DNA of 36,948 nt from Muribaculaceae bacterium (lineage in GTDB: Bacteria; Bacillota; Clostridia; Lachnospirales; Lachnospiraceae): positions 1 through 36,948 of the forward strand of contig JAMPHJ010000020.1 in assembly GCA_023663465.1 (NCBI GenBank), in the 5' to 3' direction. Of the stretch, positions 8,419-16,900 are shown piece after piece. Numbering within the stretch: position 1 is the stretch's first letter; the number at the start of each line of letters is the position of its first letter. Under the pieces are notes generated by a model. That model searched no databases, was not told the DNA's origin, and was given only the letters and a program-made list of their open reading frames with translations. A program made the translations under genes and the position numbers.

Positions 8419-9084
8419 ATGATGGTATTGATTCTGGGTGGGAGCGGAAGCGGGAAATCCGGCTATGCCGAAAAGATTGCAGTTTCCCTTGCCAGACGGA
8501 CGATGCCCGGGTATTATCTTGCTACCATGCAGGTCTGGGACGACGAGGGGCGGCGCAAAGTTGAGAACCATAGAAAATTAAGAGATGGAAAAGGCTTTCT
8601 CACCATCGAGCAGCCGACGGACATTTCCCAAGCCCTGGAAAAAATGCAGCCGGGTGAAAAGGTCGCGCTGTTGGAGTGCATTTCCAATCTGGCGGCGAAT
8701 GAGATGTTTTCGCCGGGGGAGGCGCAGACAGAAGCGAAGTTGGCGGCGCAATTAGACATACAAGTGGAAGAAGCAGCGGCAGGGAAGCTGGAAACGCAGT
8801 TAGAAATACAGGTCGCAGAAAAAATCATAAGGGACGTTGCTCTGTTGAAAGAGAAAACGACGCATCTGGTCGTGGTCAGCAACAATGTTTTTGAGGACGG
8901 CATCAACTATGATGCGGCGACAATGGCATACATGCGCGCAATGGGTAGAGTGAATTGTGAGCTTGCTGCATTGACCGATTGGGTCATTGAAGTTGTGGCA
9001 GGGATTCCTCTAGTCGTGAAGGAAGGGAAGGAAGAAGATGCGGGTAATAAAATCTTTTCTGATAGCGGTTTCCATGTATTCTAA
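8419..9084 (+). CDS. cobU: Adenosylcobinamide kinase / adenosylcobinamide-phosphate guanylyltransferase
   Basis: Bifunctional CobU phosphorylates adenosylcobinamide and transfers GMP to give adenosyl-GDP-cobinamide. The P-loop GGSGSGKS is at 7-14; YYLATMQVWDDEGRRKVENHRKLR contains His51, which fits the GMP-accepting histidine; later come LLECISNLAANEMF and VSNNVFEDGINYDAATMAYMRAMGRVN, the clostridial version of the family's C-terminal block. At 221 residues it is longer than usual because of an acidic, repetitive insert (about 109-140) with two similar blocks, QLDIQVEE and QLEIQVAE. The start is a double ATG with only a weak purine-rich site upstream. The last 47 bases overlap cobS. Confidence 0.93.
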   Translation: MMVLILGGSGSGKSGYAEKIAVSLARRTMPGYYLATMQVWDDEGRRKVENHRKLRDGKGFLTIEQPTDISQALEKMQPGEKVALLECISNLAANEMFSPGEAQTEAKLAAQLDIQVEEAAAGKLETQLEIQVAEKIIRDVALLKEKTTHLVVVSNNVFEDGINYDAATMAYMRAMGRVNCELAALTDWVIEVVAGIPLVVKEGKEEDAGNKIFSDSGFHVF

Positions 9085-9808
9085 AATTTTGGTTCCGCAA
9101 TTTGACTGGCAAGAGGAAGATATGAAATATGTCTTTTGTTTTTTCCCATGGGTCGGGGCTTTGATTGGCGGCAGCGTTTATCTATGGAATCTGCTATGCG
9201 ACAGGCTGCAGATAGGAATCCTATGCCGCACTGTCATGGATGGCGTGATTCCGCTTCTGATAACAGGAGGCTTTCATGCGGATGGGTTTATGGATACGAT
9301 GGACGCGATACGTTCCTACAGTTCCAAGGAAAGGCGGCTGGAAATTTTGAAAGATTCCCATATCGGCGCTTTCGCGGTAATTGAATTTGCCATTTATGGT
9401 TGTCTCTTTCTGGGGGCGTTTTCAGAAATTAGGCAGGAGCCGCTGTTAAAAATCGTCTGCTGCGGTTTTTTCCTATCCCGCTGTCTTAGCGGTATCAGCG
9501 CAGTTTCTTTTCCGCTGGCAAAAAAGGACGGGACGCTTTTCCTTTTTGCGGACAATTCCCATAGAAGGATTGTCAAAGGTTCTTTGTATCTGCAAAGCGC
9601 CCTTTGTACCGGACTCATGCTTTTCTGGCTTTTGCCGGCAGGGGCGGTGATTGTGGGCGCGGCGTTTCTGGCGTTTGGATTTTATTTTTATCAGAGTAAG
9701 AAAGTTTTTGGCGGAATTACCGGCGATACCGCAGGATATTTCGTATTGTTGTGCGAAGGGTGTATGGTTGTGGCGGCGGCGGTGTGTGAGATTCTAGGGG
9801 CGTGTTGA
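9038..9808 (+). CDS. cobS: Adenosylcobinamide-GDP ribazoletransferase (cobalamin synthase)
   Basis: CobS is the membrane enzyme that joins adenosyl-GDP-cobinamide and alpha-ribazole (phosphate) to form cobalamin (phosphate). The 256-residue protein has the hallmark GGFHADGFMDTMDA followed by LEILKDSHIGAFAV, and several hydrophobic helices (about 30-50, 66-80, 105-135, 180-215, 230-250). The start is preceded by AAGGAAG inside the 3' end of cobU, with which it overlaps by 47 bases, so the two consecutive pathway enzymes are probably coupled in translation. Confidence 0.95.
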   Translation: MRVIKSFLIAVSMYSKILVPQFDWQEEDMKYVFCFFPWVGALIGGSVYLWNLLCDRLQIGILCRTVMDGVIPLLITGGFHADGFMDTMDAIRSYSSKERRLEILKDSHIGAFAVIEFAIYGCLFLGAFSEIRQEPLLKIVCCGFFLSRCLSGISAVSFPLAKKDGTLFLFADNSHRRIVKGSLYLQSALCTGLMLFWLLPAGAVIVGAAFLAFGFYFYQSKKVFGGITGDTAGYFVLLCEGCMVVAAAVCEILGAC

Positions 9809-9832
9809 CAGGAAGCGCAGAAATGAGGGAAA

Positions 9833-10252
9833 ATGAAACTGGTTATAGGCGGATATGCGCAGGGAAAACTGGATTATGTGTTATCAAAATATTCATTGCC
9901 AAAAGATGCGGTATGGGATGGCGTTTTGCCGGACGATGCCGTGTTGAAAGGCAGTCAAAAAGAACAGGACGGGCAGTATGGGCAAAAGCCCTTGGTAGTT
10001 ATCAATCATTTTCATCTATGGGTCAAAAATTGCATGATAAACGGCGGGCAGCCGGAAGAGGAAATTATGGCTTTTCTGGATAAATGTGACAACTGTGTCA
10101 TAATTAGTGATGAAATCGGAAACGGTATTGTTCCGCTTGCGCAGTCTGAAAGAGAGTATCGGGAATGCGTGGGAAGAATCCTGATTCGGCTTGCCGGGAA
10201 AGCGGAGGAGGTAGAGCGGGTACTATGCGGAATCAATCAGAAGATAAAATAA
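9833..10252 (+). CDS. Short divergent CobU-family protein
   Basis: A 139-residue protein that resembles a trimmed CobU. It begins MKLVIGGYAQGKLDY, which fits GxxxxGK but has Leu where Walker A normally has Ser or Thr. The C-terminal half (IISDEIGNGIVPL, REYRECVGRILIRLAGKAEEVERVLCGI) matches the CobU C-terminal block more closely than the full CobU encoded 750 bases upstream. HFHLWVKN in the middle provides histidines but no clear GMP-accepting motif. Similar short proteins occur in Firmicute B12 loci and are usually labelled CobU. It could be a single-activity kinase or guanylyltransferase, or a partner of CobU. A GAGGG site lies three bases before the ATG. It ends in a TAATG junction with the phosphatase gene. 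Confidence 0.75.
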   Translation: MKLVIGGYAQGKLDYVLSKYSLPKDAVWDGVLPDDAVLKGSQKEQDGQYGQKPLVVINHFHLWVKNCMINGGQPEEEIMAFLDKCDNCVIISDEIGNGIVPLAQSEREYRECVGRILIRLAGKAEEVERVLCGINQKIK

Positions 10253-10896
10253 TGCTGACGTTTATCCGGCATGGAGAAACGCAGGCAAATAAAGAGCAGA
10301 GGTATCTTGGAAAAACAGACGAACCGCTGGCGGAAAGCGGCAGAAACATCCTGTCAGCCTATCGGGAAAAGCATGTCTATCCGCCCGTAAAATATTTGTT
10401 TACAAGCCCGATGATACGATGCGTGGAAACCGCCCATATCCTCTATCCGCAGTTGCAGCCAATGATTATCCCAGAGTGGACGGAACTCGATTTCGGAAGA
10501 TTTGAATATAAAAATTATGAGGAGTTAAAGGACGATGAAACCTATCAGAAATGGGTGGACAGCGGCGGCGTTCTCGGCTTCCCGGAGGGCGAAAGCCTGA
10601 GCCATTTTTCCAGGCGGTGTGAAAAAGGCTTCTATAGAATGTGTGACGCGCTGCGCGAGATGTTGGAAAAAGACGCTGACGATGCAGAGACGTCAGTAGG
10701 ATTGATTGTTCATGGCGGTGTGATTATGGCATTGTTAAGTGCGCATAATGGAAACGATTATTTTACCTATCAGGTTTCTAATGGGAAAGGATATGTCTGC
10801 AGCATGGCAGGGGACGACTACCGGAACATACCGTGGCAGGATGGAGCCTTGCTTTCCCCAGAAAGTGTGAAGATAAGGATAATAAGAGAATTATGA
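10252..10896 (+). CDS. cobC: Histidine phosphatase, probable alpha-ribazole-phosphate phosphatase
   Basis: Phosphoglycerate-mutase-like (histidine phosphatase) family, 214 residues from the ATG at 10252. The phosphohistidine motif FIRHGETQANKEQRYLGKTDEPL (His7 in RHGE) is at the very N-terminus, TSPMIRCVETAHIL carries the second arginine, ELDFGRFEYKNYEEL the acid block, and LIVHGGVIMALL the second catalytic histidine. Membership is clear; the CobC role (removing phosphate from alpha-ribazole phosphate or cobalamin phosphate) is inferred from its place among cobT, cobU and cobS. The frame also has an ATG at 10225 (nine more residues), better placed for GGAGG at 10207-10211, so that start is possible. 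It overlaps cbiB by ATGA. Confidence 0.85.
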   Translation: MLTFIRHGETQANKEQRYLGKTDEPLAESGRNILSAYREKHVYPPVKYLFTSPMIRCVETAHILYPQLQPMIIPEWTELDFGRFEYKNYEELKDDETYQKWVDSGGVLGFPEGESLSHFSRRCEKGFYRMCDALREMLEKDADDAETSVGLIVHGGVIMALLSAHNGNDYFTYQVSNGKGYVCSMAGDDYRNIPWQDGALLSPESVKIRIIREL

Positions 10897-11882
10897 GATA
10901 CCATATCATTGCCTTTTTCTTGGGATTTCTACTGGATTTGATACTAGGAGATCCCCAGGGCTTTCCCCATCCTGTCCGGCTGATAGGGAAGCTGATAACA
11001 GGGACAGAGAGAATCCTGCGGGGCTCGTCTGTGCGAAGGGCGGGCAAGACAGAAGAGAAACAAAGAACAGAATTTTATCAGGGAATCGGCTTGACGTTTA
11101 TTGTGCCAATTAGCGTTATGGCGGCAGCAGCGTTTCTTTTATTTGCGGCATACGGTCTGCATCTCTATTTAGGAATTGCGGTGGAAACTTTGATGACCTA
11201 TCAGATTCTGGCAGTCAAGAGCTTGAAAGTCGAGAGTATGAAAGTGTATGACTGTTTAAAAAGTAAAGATTTGAAAAAGGCGAGAGTTGCCGTGTCTATG
11301 ATTGTAGGCAGGGATACGGAATGTCTGGATGAAGAAGGCATTGCAAAAGCGGCAATCGAAACAGTAGCGGAAAATACTTCCGACGGCGTAATCGCGCCGA
11401 TGCTGTATCTGGCGCTCGGCGGTCCGATACTTGGTTTTGGATACAAGGCGGTGAATACCCTGGATTCTATGGTCGGATACCGGAATGAGAAATATCTGTA
11501 TTTCGGCAGGGCGGCGGCGAAGCTGGACGATATCCTGAATTACTTTCCGGCGAGAATCAGCGCCTATTTGATGATTGTTGCTTCTTTCTTAGCCGGTCGC
11601 AGTTTTTCATGGGAAGGCGCGTGGAAAATCTACAGGCGGGACCGCAGAAAACACGCAAGTCCCAATTCCGCCCAGACAGAGTCCGTATGCGCCGGTGCGC
11701 TCGGCATCCGGCTGGCGGGGGACGCCCGTTACTTTGGAAAAACAGTGAAAAAACCGTTTATCGGAGATGCGCTGCGTAAAGTGGAGTATGAAGATATTAA
11801 GCGTGCAAACCGGCTGTTGTATGTTACGGCATGGATGGGGGAAGTTGGGTGTTTGGCGGTGATGATGGGCTGTTGGGGGTAA
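10893..11882 (+). CDS. cbiB: Adenosylcobinamide-phosphate synthase
   Basis: CbiB is the membrane enzyme that attaches (R)-1-amino-2-propanol phosphate (or ethanolamine phosphate) to adenosylcobyric acid. The 329-residue protein starts MRYHIIAFFLGFLLDLILGDPQGFPHPVRLIG, whose LGDP..FPHPVRLIG block is the family signature; ENTSDGVIAPMLYLALGGPILGFGYKAVNTLDSMVGYRNEKY is the conserved central motif. The ATG at 10893 shares ATGA with the end of the phosphatase gene; the family match begins exactly here, so longer upstream starts are rejected. It is followed by cobD, which makes its amino-propanol phosphate substrate. Confidence 0.95.
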   Translation: MRYHIIAFFLGFLLDLILGDPQGFPHPVRLIGKLITGTERILRGSSVRRAGKTEEKQRTEFYQGIGLTFIVPISVMAAAAFLLFAAYGLHLYLGIAVETLMTYQILAVKSLKVESMKVYDCLKSKDLKKARVAVSMIVGRDTECLDEEGIAKAAIETVAENTSDGVIAPMLYLALGGPILGFGYKAVNTLDSMVGYRNEKYLYFGRAAAKLDDILNYFPARISAYLMIVASFLAGRSFSWEGAWKIYRRDRRKHASPNSAQTESVCAGALGIRLAGDARYFGKTVKKPFIGDALRKVEYEDIKRANRLLYVTAWMGEVGCLAVMMGCWG

Positions 11883-11974
11883 AGGGTGTGTTGGCTGATG
11901 CGAAGGGACGTCTGCATATCCACAATAATGTCTACCACTTAAACCAAATTATACCAGAAAGGCGGCGCTCCCCA

Positions 11975-13027
11975 ATGCACACTCATGGCGGCGATATCTA
12001 TAGAAATCAAATAACCCTTGATTTTTCAGTAAATACCAATCCCCTCGGCACCCCGGAAGCCGTGAAAGCGGCGTTGCATAACGCCGTAGGACTGTGCGCA
12101 CAATATCCCGATATCAAGGCGGATAAATTAAAAAAAGCAGTTGCAAGGATGCTGAATGTGTCAGAAGAATATCTGCTGTTTGGAAACGGGGCCTCAGAGC
12201 TTTTTATGGCGATAACCCGTGGTATTAGGGCGAAGAAAATCGTGATACCAATCCCCTCTTTTTATGGGTATGAATATGCGGCAAAGGCAGCAGGCGGCGA
12301 GTTAATTTTTTATGAGACGAAACAGGAAAATCATTTTTGCATCATGGAAGAGATAGAAAGTTTTCTGACAGAAGACGTGGATATCCTGTTTCTTGCCAAT
12401 CCCAACAACCCGACGGGAAATCTTATGGACAGGGATGGGGTAAGAAGACTGTTACAGCACTGCAAGGACAGGGGAATTTTTGTGGTTTTAGATGAATGTT
12501 TTGTTGAATTTAGCGGGACCCAGTTTTCCATGCTTTCCGAGATAGAAGCGTTTAAAAATCTTATTCTTGTCCGGGCGTTTACCAAAATATTTGCCATTCC
12601 TGGCGTGCGGCTAGGATATCTGTTATGTTCAGATGATGCCGTCCTTACCCGGATAACCAGGCAGCTTCCAGAATGGAATTTATCTTGTTTTGCGCAGGAG
12701 GCGGGCTGTATTTGCGCCACGCAGACAAATTTCGTCCGAGAAACGGAAGCTTATGTGAAAATGCAGCGACGTTTTCTGGAAGAAGGATTGCTTCGGCAGG
12801 GTTTTCAGATATTTCCTTCCAAGGCTAATTTTATCCTGTTTTATGGTGAAAACTCTTTCTATGAGAGCTTGCTGGCAAAAGGCATTTTAATCCGGGATTG
12901 TGAGAACTTCCGGGGTCTGGGAAAAGGATTTTACCGGATTGCCGTAAAACAAAGAAGGGAAAATGAGATTCTGCTGGAAGCAATTGCGGATTTGCAGATA
13001 GAAAAAGGCATTATATGGGGAAAATAG
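11975..13027 (+). CDS. cobD: L-threonine-O-3-phosphate decarboxylase, histidinol-phosphate-aminotransferase fold
   Basis: A fold-type-I PLP enzyme (350 residues). In B12 loci this group is CobD, which decarboxylates threonine phosphate to (R)-1-amino-2-propanol phosphate, the substrate of CbiB next door. The N-terminal MHTHGGDIYRNQ and DFSVNTNPLG are typical of CobD; other family marks are FGNGASELF, FLANPNNPTGN, VLDECFVEF and the PLP lysine Lys204 in AFTKIFAIPGVRLGY. The frame is open upstream to 11831, but the family match begins at the ATG at 11975, with AGAAAGG upstream at an unusually long distance. The 92 bases after cbiB hold no other gene. A plain histidinol-phosphate aminotransferase is the alternative; context argues against it. 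Confidence 0.9.
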   Translation: MHTHGGDIYRNQITLDFSVNTNPLGTPEAVKAALHNAVGLCAQYPDIKADKLKKAVARMLNVSEEYLLFGNGASELFMAITRGIRAKKIVIPIPSFYGYEYAAKAAGGELIFYETKQENHFCIMEEIESFLTEDVDILFLANPNNPTGNLMDRDGVRRLLQHCKDRGIFVVLDECFVEFSGTQFSMLSEIEAFKNLILVRAFTKIFAIPGVRLGYLLCSDDAVLTRITRQLPEWNLSCFAQEAGCICATQTNFVRETEAYVKMQRRFLEEGLLRQGFQIFPSKANFILFYGENSFYESLLAKGILIRDCENFRGLGKGFYRIAVKQRRENEILLEAIADLQIEKGIIWGK

Positions 13028-13074
13028 AGATAGAAAAGCATCATGCGGGAAAACTGCGTAGAAATGAGGAAACG

Positions 13075-13710
13075 ATGAAATATTCCCAGATAGAGCATTT
13101 TTTACCGGAAGAAATTGAAAAGAAAAGCTTTGAAATTATCAGTGAAGAACTCCGGCGGATGGGCATTTGTCTTCCAGAGGAGGAAGCGCCGATTACGAAA
13201 CGGGTCATCCATACGAGCGCGGATTTTGATTATGCCAGGACGCTCTGCTATTCCAAAGGGGCGGTTGCGACGATGAAAAAACTGATAACAGCAGGTGCGG
13301 ACATCGTAACAGATACCAATATGGCGTTGGCGGGCATCAATAAAAAGGCTCTCGCCAGATTTGGCGGGGAAGCACGTTGTTTTATGGCAGAAGAGGAAGT
13401 CGCGCTCATCGCAAAGCAGAGGCATACGACGCGGGCAGCCGTCAGTATGGAAATGGCGGCGAAAATTGACAAGCCTGTCATTTTTGCCATCGGCAATGCG
13501 CCGACTGCATTGATAAAATTATATGAAATGTCCGTCGAAACAAGCTGGAAACCGGATTTTATCATCGGAGCGCCGGTAGGGTTTGTCAATGTGGAAGCAG
13601 CGAAGGAGCTGATATTGGGGACGGATATTCCATATATTATTAATCGGGGGAGAAAAGGCGGGAGCGGGATTGCAGCGGCGATTTGTAATGCGGTGTTGTA
13701 TGCGGTTTAG
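13075..13710 (+). CDS. cbiC: Cobalt-precorrin-8 methylmutase
   Basis: CbiC moves the methyl group from C11 to C12 to form cobyrinic acid. The 211-residue protein has the catalytic-histidine motif VIHTSADFDYA (His46), DTNMALAGINK, TRAAVSMEMA, FAIGNAPTALIKLYE and IIGAPVGFVNVEAAKE, all characteristic. The frame extends back to 13015, but GAGG at 13066-13069 is five bases before the ATG at 13075 and the family sequence begins there. It is the first of the consecutive corrin-ring genes cbiC-D-FG-H-JET. Confidence 0.96.
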   Translation: MKYSQIEHFLPEEIEKKSFEIISEELRRMGICLPEEEAPITKRVIHTSADFDYARTLCYSKGAVATMKKLITAGADIVTDTNMALAGINKKALARFGGEARCFMAEEEVALIAKQRHTTRAAVSMEMAAKIDKPVIFAIGNAPTALIKLYEMSVETSWKPDFIIGAPVGFVNVEAAKELILGTDIPYIINRGRKGGSGIAAAICNAVLYAV

Positions 13711-13718
13711 AGAGAGAG

Positions 13719-13742
13719 GGGGGAAAAACGCCCCTTTCCCCC
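13719..13742 (+). other. GC-rich intercistronic hairpin
   Basis: GGGGGAAA (13719-13726) is exactly complementary to TTTCCCCC (13735-13742), giving an 8-bp stem with an 8-base loop between cbiC and cbiD. No T-run follows, so it is more likely an RNA stability or processing element, or a weak pause site, than a terminator. Confidence 0.5.
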
Positions 13743-13776
13743 AATCCATCCCCTAAAAATGACAAGGAGAATACCA

Positions 13777-14937
13777 ATGCGCTATGGTTTCACAACCGGC
13801 AGTTGTGCCGCAGCTGCCGCCAAAGCAGCCGCCTACATGCTACTGACAGGACGGGAAAAAACAGAAATTTCCATAGAAACCCCAAAAGGAATCCTATACC
13901 AGACTAAGATTTTCGATATCAGCCGAAAGGAAAGGGAAGTAAGCTGCGCTGTAGAAAAGGACGGCGGCGACGATCCGGATATTACGACGGGGGCATGGAT
14001 TTACGCCTGTGTTTCTTATCTGGAAGATGAGAAGGCGCAGGAATATGAAGACGAAAAAGCCGGGACAGATACGGCGCAGCGGATTCATATCGTTGGCGGA
14101 AAAGGCATCGGGACAGTGACAAGACCCGGACTCGACCAGCCTGTCGGCAGCGCCGCAATCAATCGGGTTCCAAGGGAAATGATTACCAAAGAAGTAACAG
14201 AGGTCTGTAAAACACTGGATTATCGGGGGAGTCTGCGGATTCAGATTTCGGCGCCGGAAGGGGAAACGCTGTGTGGGCGGACTTTTAACCCCAGACTTGG
14301 TATTGTCGGCGGTATTTCCATCCTGGGGACAAGCGGGATTGTGGAGCCTATGAGCAGTCGCGCGCTTCTGGATACGATCCGGGTAGAACTGCGCCAGAGG
14401 AGGGAAATGGGCTTTGATTATGTTGCCGTTTCACCGGGAAACTACGGTCTGGAATTTATGAAAAAAACCTATGGCTATGATTTGGACAGGAGTGTGAAAT
14501 GCAGTAACTTTATCGGGGAAACAATCGACATGGCTCTAGAGCTTGGATTTCGGGAAATGCTTCTGACAGGTCATATCGGGAAACTAATCAAAGTAGCGGG
14601 CGGCATTATGAATACACATTCTAAAGAGGCGGATTGCAGGATGGAGCTTCTTGCCGCTTTTTCCATCCGGGAAAGGCTTGATGCGGATAGAGTCAGAAAA
14701 ATATTGGAGTGCGCGACGACGCAGGAAGCGATTCCGATTTTAAAAGAAAGTGGAAAGCTGCAGCCGGTTATGGATAGCATAGCGGAGCGGATTTGTTTTT
14801 ACATGGAAAACCGCGCAGATCACAGGATGAAAATGGATTGTATCTTATATGCCAATGAATTTGGGGAACTGGCAAAGAGCAGGGGGGCGGATAAATGGTT
14901 TATTTTGTTGGAGCAGGAACAGGCGCAGCAGATTTGA
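13777..14937 (+). CDS. cbiD: Cobalt-precorrin-5B C1-methyltransferase
   Basis: CbiD methylates C1 of the corrin ring in the anaerobic pathway. The 386-residue protein opens with RYGFTTGSCAAAAAKAAA, the family's N-terminal signature, followed by VEKDGGDDPDITTG, IVGGISILGTSGIVEPMS, LTGHIGKLIKVAGGIMNTHSKEAD and NEFGELAKS. An ATG at 13759 is in frame, but AAGGAG (13764-13769) lies between it and the ATG at 13777 with a seven-base spacer, so the shorter start is chosen. The final 43 bases overlap cbiFG. Confidence 0.97.
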   Translation: MRYGFTTGSCAAAAAKAAAYMLLTGREKTEISIETPKGILYQTKIFDISRKEREVSCAVEKDGGDDPDITTGAWIYACVSYLEDEKAQEYEDEKAGTDTAQRIHIVGGKGIGTVTRPGLDQPVGSAAINRVPREMITKEVTEVCKTLDYRGSLRIQISAPEGETLCGRTFNPRLGIVGGISILGTSGIVEPMSSRALLDTIRVELRQRREMGFDYVAVSPGNYGLEFMKKTYGYDLDRSVKCSNFIGETIDMALELGFREMLLTGHIGKLIKVAGGIMNTHSKEADCRMELLAAFSIRERLDADRVRKILECATTQEAIPILKESGKLQPVMDSIAERICFYMENRADHRMKMDCILYANEFGELAKSRGADKWFILLEQEQAQQI

Positions 14938-16820
14938 TAACCGTCAGGGGAAAGCATTTATTAGAACAGGCGGATGTGATTATTTACGCCGGGTCTTTGG
15001 TGAATCCAGAGCTGCTTGCGTATGCGAAACCGGCATGTGAAATTCATAACAGTGCGAAACTGACGCTGGAAGAAGTCATCCAGCTTATGTGCGACGCTAA
15101 CGCAAAAGGAAAAACAATAGTCCGGCTGCATACGGGAGACCCCAGCGTATACGGTGCAGTCAGGGAGCAGATGGACGAGCTGGATAAGCGGAAGATTCCC
15201 TATGAGAGCTGTCCGGGGGTAAGCGCCTGTTTTGGGGCGGCGGCGTCCCTAAATCTGGAATATACCCTGCCCGGCGTATCCCAGTCTTTGATTATCACCA
15301 GAATGGCGGGAAGGACCGAAGTCCCAGATAAGGAAAGCATAGAGAGTTTTGCGGCGCATAGGGCGTCTATGGCGATTTATCTGAGCGCAGGAATGTTACA
15401 GGAATTAAGCGCCCGACTCATCGCCGGCGGCTATGAAAAGACCACACCGGCGGCGCTTGTCTATAAAGCCACATGGAAAGAGGAAGAGGCGTATCTTTGT
15501 ACGTTAGAAACCCTATCTGATACAGGTATGGCGCATCATATCACCAAAACGGCGTTGGTATTGGTAGGTGATGCGATTGCCCATCAGCATTATCAGAAAT
15601 CAAGATTGTATGCTTCTGATTTTACGACCACTTTTCGCAGCCGGAAGACAGAAGCGGCATTCCCGCTACAGAATGTAGGGCGGAAGCTAAGTGTTATCAG
15701 TTTTACGCAGAAAGGGAAGCGGCTTTCGGAAAACATTAAGGAAGGGCTGGAAAAAGAGCAGGAAGTCTGCCTATATACGAAATGTCAGATTTGCGGGATA
15801 GAAGAAACTGACACGGATGTCACTTTTGTAAAAACCTCTATTATCGATTGGGCAAAAGAGCAGTTGGAGGAAAAAAACGCCTTGTTGTTTCTTGGAGCCT
15901 GTGGCATTGCAGTCAGGGCGATAGCCCCTTTTCTGACGGATAAGCTGCACGATGCGCCGGTACTCGTCATGGATGAAGACGGCGGATATATTATTCCGCT
16001 TTTATCAGGGCATATGGGCGGGGCAAACGAGCTGGCGGGACTCATTGCACAAAAAACGGGCGCAGTGCCGGTGATTACGACGGCGACAGACATTAACCGG
16101 AAGTTTGCAGTGGATTTGTTTGCCAAAAAAAACGGTTTTTCCATTCAGAAGAAAGAAGGAATCGCGAAAATATCCTCGAAAGTATTGGCAGGTGAAGAAA
16201 TCACGATATCCATAGAACCGCTTCGCCGGGATGATAACAAGGCAGATAGCGAGGAGTCCGCCAACAGATTGAAAAAAGAGGTCTTGTCGGATGGGATAAG
16301 GCTGGTGTCTGATTTGCCAGACGAAATAAAACTTGCCCCCTACCCCCCGTCAGCCCCGGTCGATATTGTGGTTTCTTCCGAGAATACCCCATTTGATGCA
16401 GTAATGGTATTAAAGCCTAAAGAATACATTCTGGGGGTAGGCTGTAAAAGAGGAAAAAGCGCAGAGGAATTGGAGCGTTTTATTGGGGAAACGCTAGAGA
16501 GGCTTTCTATTTCTAAGGCGCAGATTTACGCCCTTTCCTCCATTGCGCAAAAAAGCGATGAGCAGGGAATTTTGACATGGTGTAGAAGGGAAGGAATCCC
16601 GTTTTTTACTTATTCTGCGGAAGAATTGCAGCAGGTAAATGGAACTTTTGGCACATCTTCTTTTGTCAGGGAGCAGGTGGGCGTTGACAATGTATGCGAG
16701 AGGGCGGCGCTAAAAGCCTGTGGGCAAGGCGGAAAACTGATTTTCCCCAAGCGTGCGGAAAACGGTATGACGATTGCAGTCGCCAGAAGAGAATGGACGG
16801 TATGGTTTGATGGAGAATAG
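14895..16820 (+). CDS. cbiF-cbiG: CbiF-CbiG fusion: cobalt-precorrin-4 C11-methyltransferase and cobalt-precorrin-5A hydrolase
   Basis: One 641-residue chain joins two consecutive pathway steps. Residues 1 to about 245 are CbiF, an SAM-dependent methyltransferase: YFVGAGTGAADLITVRG, YAGSLVNPELL, LHTGDPSVYGA, YESCPGVSACFGAAASL and LVLVGDAI. Residues about 264-641 are CbiG, which opens the delta-lactone and releases the C20 fragment: LLFLGACGIAVRAIAPFL, VMDEDGGYIIPLLSGHMGGANELA (about 359-381), and the C-terminal YILGVGCKRGKSAEEL (about 512) through VCERAAL and TIAVARREW. AGGGGGG sits seven bases before the ATG. The stop codon lies in the first unit of a 35-bp triplication that separates this gene from cbiH. 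A fusion would allow the labile intermediate to pass directly between the active sites; that is inference. Confidence 0.95.
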   Translation: MVYFVGAGTGAADLITVRGKHLLEQADVIIYAGSLVNPELLAYAKPACEIHNSAKLTLEEVIQLMCDANAKGKTIVRLHTGDPSVYGAVREQMDELDKRKIPYESCPGVSACFGAAASLNLEYTLPGVSQSLIITRMAGRTEVPDKESIESFAAHRASMAIYLSAGMLQELSARLIAGGYEKTTPAALVYKATWKEEEAYLCTLETLSDTGMAHHITKTALVLVGDAIAHQHYQKSRLYASDFTTTFRSRKTEAAFPLQNVGRKLSVISFTQKGKRLSENIKEGLEKEQEVCLYTKCQICGIEETDTDVTFVKTSIIDWAKEQLEEKNALLFLGACGIAVRAIAPFLTDKLHDAPVLVMDEDGGYIIPLLSGHMGGANELAGLIAQKTGAVPVITTATDINRKFAVDLFAKKNGFSIQKKEGIAKISSKVLAGEEITISIEPLRRDDNKADSEESANRLKKEVLSDGIRLVSDLPDEIKLAPYPPSAPVDIVVSSENTPFDAVMVLKPKEYILGVGCKRGKSAEELERFIGETLERLSISKAQIYALSSIAQKSDEQGILTWCRREGIPFFTYSAEELQQVNGTFGTSSFVREQVGVDNVCERAALKACGQGGKLIFPKRAENGMTIAVARREWTVWFDGE

Positions 16821-16900
16821 AATCTATATAGACGGTATGGTTTGACGAAGAATAGAATTTATATGGACGGTATGGTTTGATGAAGAATAGAATCTATATT
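16796..16900 (+). repeat. Three tandem copies of a 35-bp unit at the cbiFG/cbiH junction
   Basis: Units at 16796-16830, 16831-16865 and 16866-16900 each begin GACGGTATGGTTTGA and continue with an AGAATAGAAT.TATAT block. They differ at only a few positions. Unit 1 contains the cbiFG stop codon; unit 3 contains the cbiH start. Unit 1 also encodes the first residues of CbiH (MENRIYI) in the cbiH frame before hitting a TGA in unit 2, and unit 2 has ACG in place of the ATG. Confidence 0.95.
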
